This document shows positions 10,801 to 21,630 of a stretch of 64,000 nt of DNA, piece by piece. The stretch is from Anolis sagrei. Lineage: Eukaryota; Chordata; Lepidosauria; Squamata; Anolidae. The notes beneath the pieces are model-generated. The model made no database searches and was not told where the DNA came from. It worked only from the letters and a program-made list of their open reading frames with translations. Numbering within the stretch: the stretch's first letter is position 1; each line of letters starts with the position of its first letter. The translations under genes were made by a program, and so were the position numbers. The stretch covers positions 71,574,455 to 71,638,454 of the forward strand of contig NC_090034.1 in the NCBI RefSeq assembly GCF_037176765.1, read 5' to 3'.

Positions 10801-13800
10801 TCCACTGGTCTGGTTGTTTAGGATCCCGTTTGCTTTCAGTCTCAGTTTTAATGGTTCGCCCCATACAAGCTCCTATGCTGGGTAATATACATGCTTATGA
10901 GAATTTTAAAGAGCTCCAACCATTTTCCTCAAAACAGTACTTCCCAAACTTTAGCCCTCCAAGTGTTTGGACTTCAACTCCCAGAATTCCCAATCAACTT
11001 GGATAACAGTCAGAAATTATGGAGGTCTGGGAGACCAAAGTTTGGGAACAACAGCCTTAGAATCCGGTCACTGGAGACATGCTGTCTTTCTGTGATGTAC
11101 GATTTAATTACACACATATACAGGTTGAACATCCCTTATCTAGAATTCCTACGAAGGTTGAATGAAAAGTAATGCCTCCACCTTCGTTACTTGGGATTAG
11201 ATGGGAATATTTTAATAAATCATATGCAGAAATAATCCTTAGAATGTGCTCTTTAACTACCACTATTCACTTTTCCACATAATCGAACCATCAAGACCAC
11301 TAAGATCATCTGGAGGGGCCCTGCTCTCGGTCCCTCCGCCTGCACAGGCACGGCTGGTGGGGATGAGGGACAGGGCCTTCTCGATGGTGGCCCCTCGACT
11401 TTGGAACTCCCTGCCATTAGAGATCAGAACTGCCCCCTCCCTCTTGACGTTCAGGAAACTAACAAAGACCTGGTTGTGGAACGCGGCATTTGACAACTGA
11501 TTTAATTCTTTGCCCACATGAAAGGAGGAGGATGAATGGGATTGTGATGGTGTCGGACGATTTGGCTCTTTTAACTGGGAGACTCTGATGAATCTCCTTT
11601 GGGGTGACACCTTCTGCTGTCAAGAATTCAGTGACTGCACGTTGCTTATGTCGCATTGACCGACCATCTGCGCAGGGTTCCATACTTCACATTTTAACAA
11701 CACAACTGCTCAGTGTTAAGGCTTCCCGCCAAAATGGAACTGTAGAGGAGAGTCTACTGAACAAGCCAGTACCTGTTGCATACCAGTACTGCCATCTGTT
11801 GAGGAGTTACGAAGGTGGGGGCATTATTTTTCATTCAATCCTTGTAGATACTCAAAAATTGTTTTAATGTGTATGGTGCTGATATTTTAATCGTGTAATG
11901 AAGTGGCATTGTGTTGTTATTGTATATTTTTTGTATGTTAACACATGTTGTGAACCGGTCCGAATCCCTCTTTGAAGGTGAGAGGGTCGGTATATAAACC
12001 CTCGAAATAAATAAATAAATAAATAATCAACAGACAATTAGATACATTTCTGCCAATGATGAACAAGTTTTCTGAAGTCGTCACAGAAGAAGTTGACACT
12101 CTGTTTCTGCAACCAGCGTCTCACAGTTCTCTCAACATCTTCATCAGAAGCATAATGATGTCCCCGCAGATCTTCTTTCATTATCGGGAACAGATGGAAG
12201 TCAGACGGTGCTAGATCTGGACTGTATGGAGGATGTCGTACAGTGGTGAGATCCAGTCTCTGAAGTTTCAAGTCTGTGAGCTTTCATTTCAGGCATCAGC
12301 ATCCTGGGTACCCATCATGCACAGATCTTCCGATAGCCAAGCAAAGCAATAATATGACCCACACATTCTTGTGAAGTACCGATTATGCTTGAAATTTCTC
12401 TCTGAGTGATAGGACGATCGTCCTGAGCCAATTTGTCAACCTTTTGCACATAATCACCAGACAATTGGATACATTTCTGCCAATTATGAACAAGTTTTCT
12501 GAAGCTGTCGCAGAAGAAGTCGACACTCTGTTTCCGCAACCTATCATGCACAGATCTTCCAATAGCCAAGCAAAGCAATAATGTCATCCACACGTTCTTG
12601 TGAAATGCCAATTATGCTTGAAATTTCTCTCTGAGTGATACGACAATCTTCCTGTATCAATCTGTCAACCTTTCGCTTGTGAAACTCGGTGGTTGCTGTC
12701 ACAGGACGATCAACTCTTTGTTTGTCATGCAAGTCAGATGTTCCCACCTCAACATCTTTAAACTTACTCGCCCAACGATGCACATTACTCACATCAACAC
12801 AATCACCATAATAAAGAGCTTGCTTTCTCTGATGAATCTCCTTTGGGGTGACACCTTCTGCTGTCAAGAATTCAGTGACTGCACGTTGCTTATGTCGCAT
12901 TGACCGACCGTCTGCACAGGGTTCCACACTTCGCATTTTAACAACACAACTGTTCAGTGCTAAGGCTTCCTGACAAAATGGAACTGTAGAGGAGAGTACT
13001 GAACAAGCCAGTACCTGCTGCATACCAGTACTGCCATCTGTTGAGGAGTTACGAAGGTGGAGGCATTACTTTTCATTCAACCCTCATAGATACTCGAAAA
13101 TTGTCCCAGTGGGTGGCTGAGATAGTGACATCTTTGCTTTCTGATGGCTCCATGTATACATACTTTGTTTCATGCACAAAAATATTTAAAATATTGTGCA
13201 CAAAACTTCCTTCAAGATATGCATAGAGGTTATTTGAAACATCAATGAATTTTGCATTTAGACTTGGGTCCCATCTCCATGGTATCTCGTTATGGACAGA
13301 ATATACAAAGATAAATATTCCAAAATCCGAGAAAAATCCAAAAAGCTTCTGGTCCAAAGCATTTTGGATAAGGGAAACTCAACTTGTATGCATGTGTGTG
13401 TGTGTGTGAGTGTGTGTATATCTGTGTATATATGTGTGTATGCATGTGTTTGTATACAAGTATTTATACATATATAACAATACACACACATATACATACA
13501 CACAAGAGCAGTCATTACAGAGAATTACAGCTCACCTAGCAACCATTCCACAAGCCACCCATGAACATATTAAGAAGGTTCAGAGCATTAACAATTCAAC
13601 AGATGCTTCCAGGTTTCTGTCAGATGTCTAGAGCAGTGTTTCTTGACCTGGGGGTCGGGACCCCTGGGGAGGGGGTCGCGAGGGGTGTTTCATAACCGTT
13701 AGTTCTGCTACTGTTACGAATCATAATATAACTATCTGATATGCTGGGTGCATTTGCATTCACTGGACCAAATTTGGCACAAATACCTGATACCCCCAAA

Positions 13801-16800
13801 TTTGAATACTTGTGGGGTTCAGGGGGGGGGGGTGGTTTTGTCATTCAGGAGTTGTAGTTGCTGGGATTTATAGTTCATCTACAATCAAAGAGCATTCTTA
13901 ACTCCACCAATGATGGAATTGAACCAAACTTGGCACATAGAACTCTTATGAATGGGTTGAAGAGAAGGACAGGCGGAGAGATCTTCAGCCTTCTATGCCA
14001 AAGGGGTTCCTAAGACCATCAGAAATATATGTATTCTGATGGTCTTTGGCAACCGCTCTGAAACCACTTCATCACACACACACACACACACACCAATGGG
14101 GCCCAACTCCCAGGTTGAAAAACACTGATCTATGACTTTCTGCACCATTCAACTGCCATCAAAACACATCAAAGGGATGTTATTAGTTCCCAGTGTTACC
14201 AGGCTTCAACAATATTAAACTGGATTTTTTTAAAAAAAAACAAAGCTGTTTGCCAACTAAATCAGTAAACACGGGTCTTGTGGCTTTGCAAAACATTTTT
14301 CCAAGAGCAGCCACTTTCAGCCCATCTACCAAATCACCCCTTTGGAGGAGAGAAGGACAATCAAGTATCTTTGATTATTGATCCATGGAGCATACGCTTA
14401 CTCATTCGGCACTCGGGTGGGATTGACTTTGTATGAGATGTTGGGGGAATGGATGTTGAGGGAGACACAGGTCCGGTCAATCTCCAGGGCTTCCATTTTG
14501 CCCCGATGGTCCATGTTCAGCTGTTGACGGGCCTCTTGCAGTAAGCTGGAAATGAAAAATGGTAGCAGTGAGGTAAAATGGGCGGGTATTAAAGGAGAAA
14601 ACTGGAAACTGGGACCCCCCTCCCATGTTGTTAGCCTGCAATGAATGCTCAACATTCCTCAACATTGGTTATGCTGGAAGCGAAGGAGGATGCGAGGTGC
14701 AGTCCAGCAACAAATGGACAGACAACTGAAGAATACACGAGAATCCAGAAAACGTTGGATGATCTTGGGTCATTCAAACTTTCTATACTATAGAGAAGTG
14801 GTTTCCAACCCTTTTTTTGACCAGGGACCACTTGGACCTGGGACCACTTTGACCAGTTTGATGGTGACTACTGGATGGCATATGTTCTGTATCAGAAACT
14901 AGAGCCGATGTGGTCTATCCAATGTAATTTTCTGAATCAGCACCGCAAATAACAAAACCAAATCTAAAGTTGACCAAAAACTGATTCATAACCCTTTTGG
15001 TACTAATGTTGGAAAGCGGTCCCTGGCCAACGTGGTCCCTGGTCAACGTGGTCCCTGGTCAAAGTGGCCTCTGCTCAAAGTGGCCCCTGGTCAAAGTGGC
15101 CCCTGGTCAAGTGGTCCCTGATCAAAGTGGTCCCTGGTCAAATGGTCCCTGGTCAAAGTGGTCCCTGGTGAAATGGTCCCTGGTCAACGTGGCCCCTGGT
15201 CAAAGTGGCCCCTGGTCAAAGTGGCCCCTGGTCAAAGTGGTCCCTGGTCAAATGGTCACTGGTCAAGTGATCCCTGGTCAAAATGGTCCCAGGTCAAAAA
15301 GGTCCCTGGTCAAATGGTCACTGGTCAAAGTGGTCCCTGGTCAAAGTGGTCCCTGATCAAATGGTCCCTGGTCAAAAGTGGTGCCTGGTCAAATGGTCAC
15401 TAGTCAAGTGGTCCCTGGTCAAATGGTCACTGGTCAAAGTGGTCCCTGGTCAAAGTGGTCCCTGGTCAAAGAGGTCCCTGGTCAAAGTGGTCCCTGGTCA
15501 AAGTGGTCCCTGGTCAAAGTGGTCCCTGGTCAAAATGGTCCCTGGTCAAAGTGGTCCCTGGTCAAAGTTGTCCCTGGCCAAAATGGTCCCTGGTCAAAAT
15601 GGTCCCTGGTCAAAAAAAAAAGGTTGGGAACTACTGGTTTAACGGGCATTGAATGTTTGCCGTGTATGTGTTCTGTAATCCGCCCTGAGTCTCCTTCGGG
15701 GTGAGAAGGGCAGAATATAAATGCTGTAAATATATAAATAGCATTTGACTTTTTGAAGCTGTTCTGATATGCAGTGTGCAATTGTTTTACATCAGTTATA
15801 TACACTGCCCTAGTAAGGTATTGAGAGAAGATGCAACACCCAAGTGCTTTGGGGATCTGAAAATCACTCCATAAATATTTAGGACTTTTGACCGTTGGAG
15901 AATGTAGGGTCACAGAGCTACATGGTCAAACTATTTATGTGATGAAGAACAAGAGAGCTGTGAAGTTCTTTAAGAAAGGAGCACTGTGCAGATGTTGCTG
16001 AACTACATCGTCCATCAGCCCTAGACAGCAGGGATGAGGGATACTTGCAGTCAACATCATCTGGAATAACCATATATTGCCAAGTCCTCTTTTAATCCCT
16101 AAATCCCAAAGAAGACACAAAGCCAAGATGTTGTGGCCCTTCCAGGCCCTTTGGCTCACCAGAGTTGCTCAAAGGCCTCGCTCACTTTCTGCTGAAGGTC
16201 TCTCCTGGTGGCATCTATCACCTCCACCTCTTTGTGCAACTCATCCTCAACGGGGTCCTTCACCACATCAATGTCTCGGCGACTCTCCCGAAGAGTCAGG
16301 TTTTCAATAACCACGTCCAGAGGCAGGTTCTTTGCTTGCAGGGCACGCTCCGCCTTCTCCTTCATCTGAGGAGGAGAAGCTTTAATATAAGATGGATCTC
16401 TCCTTTCATACTCTACTTTGAGCTGGACAAATGGTCCATCTTGGACCAAAAACGGGCTATAAATATGGCAAAATTGCCTCTGTGTCCACAGGGATATGCA
16501 GCATTTGGAAGCAGATTTCTTTTGTGGAAAAACAACCTTCCAAAGTCCCCTGAGGGCCAGTGTTGCCTTGAATCCAACATGTATACATTTATTTATTATT
16601 TATTTATTTGGGGTTCTTTTACCCCGCCCTTCTCACCCCGAAGGGGACCCAGGGCGGCTTACAACAGCAAAGGCACGAATTAGATGCCTGCATTACAAAA
16701 CAATCATCACACAACTACAACACATTCACAATTACCAACAATTCATGCATTATCCCAATAAAATCAATAAAAACCAATACAAACCCACTTCCTCCTCCTA

Positions 16801-19800
16801 CACTGTCAGTGTTCGCTATCTCATAGATCTGTTTTTTGATTCCACTTCGTCAATCCTGCTGGTCTTACTCGTCTGATTGTCTTATTTAATTGCCTGGTTG
16901 CCCAAAGGCCTGGTCCCAAAACCATGTCTTCACCCTCCTCCTGAAGGAGAGGAGGAATGATGATGCTCTGATTTCCCCCGGGAGTGAGTTCCACAGGTGA
17001 GGGGCCACCACTGAGAAAGCCCTGCTCCTCGTCCCCACTAGCCTCACTTGTGACAGTGGTGGGGTCGAGAGCAGGGCCTCCCCAGATGATCTCAAGCTCC
17101 GAGGTGGGACGTAGCGGGAGATACGTTCGGACAGATACACTGGACCGGAACCGTACAGGGTTTTGTAGGTCAAGATGAGCACCTTGAATTGTGCTCGGAA
17201 CTGGACCGGCAGCCAGTGGAGCTGGCAGGACAGGGGGGTGGTGTGCTCCCTGTATGTCGCTCCAGTGAGCAATCTGGCTGCCGCTCGCTGGACTAGTTGA
17301 AGTTTCCGAACAGTCTTCAAGGGCAACCCCACGTAGAGTGCGTTGCAGTAGTCTATAAAACATCCCTGTTTTATGTCATCTAAAGGGACTTATAGGACAA
17401 TATGATGGACAACAAATGTGGTGGCTTCTGGGATTTTTTTGCAGCTTGTTTCAGGAAGATTTCATCTGGAGTTTTGTACGCATTTAGAAAAAAATGTCTT
17501 GTTGTGGAACACAAGGATTGGTGATAAAGCCTCAGAGGAGACCCCTTTCCCCCATAATAATAACTCTTTCAGGAGTGACTTTCCTTTCCTAAGGATAGAA
17601 TTTTCTCATTTCCTGTTGCTTCATCCCCGTCCTTAACTATGAGTCAGTTGTAAGTTGGATGTTTGTAACTTGGGGACTGCCTGCACACAAATGTGAAGCT
17701 TCAAGGAGATCCTCAAGTGGTGACTAGTATCTTATCTCTCTGCTTCCATTTCCATTGGGCTCATGACGCCATCGGGGATGTGGCCTAATGAGCCCAATTC
17801 AATATTGAGTAGTCCCTTTCTCCCAAACCACTTGGCTACAATGCCATCTCTTTGCCTACATCCCTCCCCCTTTGTGGTTGTATCATCTTGGTTAATGTCA
17901 TGACAGTATTCCCATATTAAGGGCACTGGAATTTGGTCAACATAGCCTCATTGCATTTATTTAATAAGATGTTTCTCTTTTTACGGTGCTGCATCTGGGA
18001 AGTTCCTGCTAACTGCAAGGTTGAACGCTGTGAAAGCCATCCACTACATGGTTATCAGCCTCCTCCCAGTAGATGTAAATCAAGGAAAAGTTTCATGAGA
18101 ACCACCACTCCTCTTAATGTTCCTCCAGCAACAGCAAGACTATCCCTCTTGAGCCGCTAAACCAGGAAATCTCAACTAGATGGTCCCCCATGAGGGTCTT
18201 CCTCCAGGGGCAAACCAAGAATGGACAACATGGAAGTCCCTGATCAGATTCAGAAGCATAGTGGGAAGATTGGGGTATAGGGTGGCAACCTGTGCTTGAT
18301 GGGGTTGCACTCCCCCTGAAGTTACAGGTCCGCAGCTTGGGTGTCCTCCTAGACCAGTGGTTCTCAACCTGTAGGTCCCCAGGTGTTTTCGCCTACAAAT
18401 CCCAGAAATCCCAGCTAGTTTACCAGCTGTTAGGATTTCTGGGAGTTGAAGGCCAAAACATCTGGGGATCCACAGGTTGAGAACCACTGTCCTAGACTCA
18501 TCGCTAACGCTTGAAGCCCAGGCATCGGCGGTGGCTGGGAGGGCCTTCGCACAATTAAAACTTGTGTGCCAGTCAGATCTGGCCAGGGTGGTCCACGCCT
18601 TAGTCACCTCCAGATTGGATTACTGTAATGCACTCTACGTGGGGCTGCCCTTGAAGACAGCTTGAAAATTTCAATTGGTACAACCGACGGCAGCCAGGTT
18701 ACTAACTGGAGCGACTTATGGTTAGCGGTCAACCTCCCTGTTTAAGGAGCTCCATTGGCTACTGTTCATTTTCTGGCCCCAATTCAAGGTGCAGATTCTT
18801 ACCTACAAAGCCCTGAACAGTTTGGGACCCGCCTACCTGTGTGACCCCATTTCTGTGTACGAACCCACGCAATCTCTTCGATCATCTAGAGAGGCCCTGC
18901 TCTCGCTCCTGCCCCCTTCGCAGGCACGATTGGTGGGGATGAGGGAGAGGGCCTTCTCTGTGGTGGCTCCCCGTCTCTGGAACTCACTCCCCAAGGATAT
19001 CAGACAAGCCCCCACATTGGCAGTCTTTAGGAGGAGCCTGAAAACGTGGCTGTTCCAGTGTGCCTTCCCTGAATAAGGAAACTACTCCCTGCTCTGATTA
19101 ATTCTCTGCAATTGTTCTCAAAAGCACTTTACTATCCGTTGGATTGATCTCTCTACATTATCTTTTAAAACCCTCCTGCTTAGATACATCCTACCTCTGT
19201 TCACGCCCAGTGTTTATTTTAAAAATTTTAATTTATTAAATCTGGCCCGGCCATAAGGTTTTAAATTCTCTGTGTTATTGTTTACATGTAAGTTATATTA
19301 ATTGTACTGTTTTATTTGCTTGCTGTTTTGTTTTTACTGATGTGTTGTTGGACTTGGCCTCATGTAAGCCGCCCCGGGTCCCCTTGCAGAGATGATGGCG
19401 GGGTATAAATAAAAATTATTATCAAAAGACAATCTGGCAAAATAGCACTAACTGGAACAGGCCTAGGTAAACACTCCCTGCTAGGAGAACTGGCTGCCCG
19501 GTGATGGAAGGATGGAAGGAGAAAGAAGGAGGGAAAAAAGGGAGGGAGGTAAGGAGGAAGGTCAGAGAGAAGGAAGGAAAGAAAGGGGAGGGTAGGAAAG
19601 ACAAAAGGGAGGAAAGGAAGGAAGGGCGAAAGGATAGAAGGGAAGGAGGAAGGAAGGGAGGAAGAATAGGATGGAAGAAAGGGAAGGAGGAAGGAAAATA
19701 AAGGGAGGGAGGAAGAGAAGGATGGATGGAAGGAAGGAATGGAAGGAGGAAGGAAAGAGAAGGAATGATGGATGAAAGAGTGGAAGGGAATTGAGAAAGG

Positions 19801-21295
19801 GAGAACGAGGGAAGGGAGGGAGGAAAGAGAAGGAAGGAAAGACAACAGACAGGGAGGGAAGGAAGAAAAGGTGGAAGGGACTTGAGAAAGGAAGAAAAGA
19901 AAGGTAGGGAGGAAAAAGAAGGAAGGACGGACGAAAGAGTGGAAGGGAATTGAGAAAGGGAGAACGAGGGAAGGAAGGGAGGAAAGCGAAGGAAGGAAAG
20001 ACAAAAGACAGGGAAAGAAGGACGAAAAGGTGGAAGGGACTTGAGAAAGGGAAAAAAGAAAGGGAGGGAGGAAAAAGAAGGAAGGATGGACGAAAGAGTG
20101 GAAGGGAATTGAGAAAGGGAGAACGAGGGAAGGAAGGGAGGAAAGAGAAGGAAGGAAAGACAAAAGACAGGGAAAAAAGGACGAAAAGGTGGAAGGGACT
20201 TGAGAAAGGGAAAAAAGAAAGGGAGGAAAAAGAAGGAAGGATGGACGAAAGAGTGGAAGGGAATTGAGAAAGGTAGAAAGAGAGAAGGAAGGGAGGAAAG
20301 ACAAGGAAGGAAAGACAAAAGACAGGGAAGGAAGGAGGAAAGGATGGAAGGGGGAAGGGAGAAAGGGAAGGAAGGGAGGGAGGAAAGAGAAGGAAGGAAA
20401 GACAAAAGACAGGGAAGGAAGGAGGAAAGGATGGAAGAGGGGAAGGGAGAAAGGGAAGGAAGGGAGCGACGAAAGAGAAGGAAGGAAAGACAAAAGGAAG
20501 GAAGGAGGGGGAAAAACAGAGAGAGGAAAGGAGGGTGAAAGGAAGGACGAAAGGAAGGACGAAAGGAAGGACGAAAGGGTGGAAGAGAAAGAAGGGGGAA
20601 AGAGAAAGGAGAGAGGAGAGCCTGAGAAAGGAGCCCAAGGGTCCACATCTGGCCCCCAGGTCTGGGTCTGCCCATTCCCGACCTAGAAGAATCCTCCACC
20701 TTGTGCGACTGAGGAGCAGAACAATCAACTCTGTATCTGCATGCTTGCTCACCATGCCCTACCTCATGAACAGAGGAAGAATTGTTTAAAGCTACAGACA
20801 ATGCAGTCACTGTTGCCCGTTTTTGGTCTAAAATTATTTAGTCCCTTGCGCTTCCTCTATTCTGTCAGTTTTATACTTGATTATTTATGCAATGCTTTTG
20901 ACACAAAATAATAATAATCTGGAACGATTTGCAGAATGCACAATCTCGGTCCATAGCCCCTTGGGGGATAGGTACAGCAGTACTGAAAGGTATAGGTAGA
21001 TCTCATACCTGGGTTAAAGCATTGATTTCTATGTCAATGTTTGTCAGGCATTTATCCAACATTTCCTTCAGTCGGTTGACACAGTCAATCCTTTCGTTGA
21101 GGCGTGTGCGGTTGTCGTGCTCATCCCATATTGTCTGGAGAGGTAAGACAGGCAAGCAGTTAGAATAATATTCGAAAAGGCCTCCAGTTCCTACTCAGAG
21201 AAGAAAGTATATTATATTCTCAAAGTTCAGCTTGCCTCTCTTGACATGTTTTATCCTACATGCAGACAGTTAATATACACATGCAAGCAAGTGAC

Positions 21296-21338
<43 letters not shown>

Positions 21339-21590
21339 GCAAGTTCAAGGTGGTCCCAGTGGTGATCGGCACACTGGGTGCAGTGCCTAAAGACCTTGGC
21401 CAGCACTTAAACACAATCGGCACGGACAAAATTACCATCTGCCAGCTGCAAAAGGCCACCTTACTGGGATCTGCACGCATTATTCGCCGATATATCACAC
21501 AGTCCTAGACACTTGGGAAGTGTCCGACGTGTGATCCAATTCAACAGCCAGCAGAATGTCTGCTGTGGACTCATCTTGTTGTGTTTCAAA

Positions 21591-21630
<40 letters not shown>

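Larger units (their letters stand above)
11121..13386. mobile_element. pogo/Tigger-like MITE, host of a nested stack
   Basis: TA|CAGGTTGAACATCCCTTAT at the left and GGATAAGGGAAACTCAACTTG|TA at the right. The element is continuous across the mariner: left stub 11121-11149, remainder 13089-13386. The TIR matches an old amniote Tigger family as I remember it. Confidence 0.7.

Noticed and set aside
15018-15613. CRISPR-like regular repeats
   Set aside because: Units are contiguous without spacers, and the genome is vertebrate.
14997-15704. Open frames of about 119 codons with repeated [11 protein letters not shown]
   Set aside because: They reflect the 16-bp minisatellite, which is open in several frames because 16 is not a multiple of 3.
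19360-20810. Minus-strand open frames of 397-462 codons rich in Ser, Phe, Pro and Leu
   Set aside because: They are the translation of a GGAA/TTCC array open in all three frames; no domain and no splice context.
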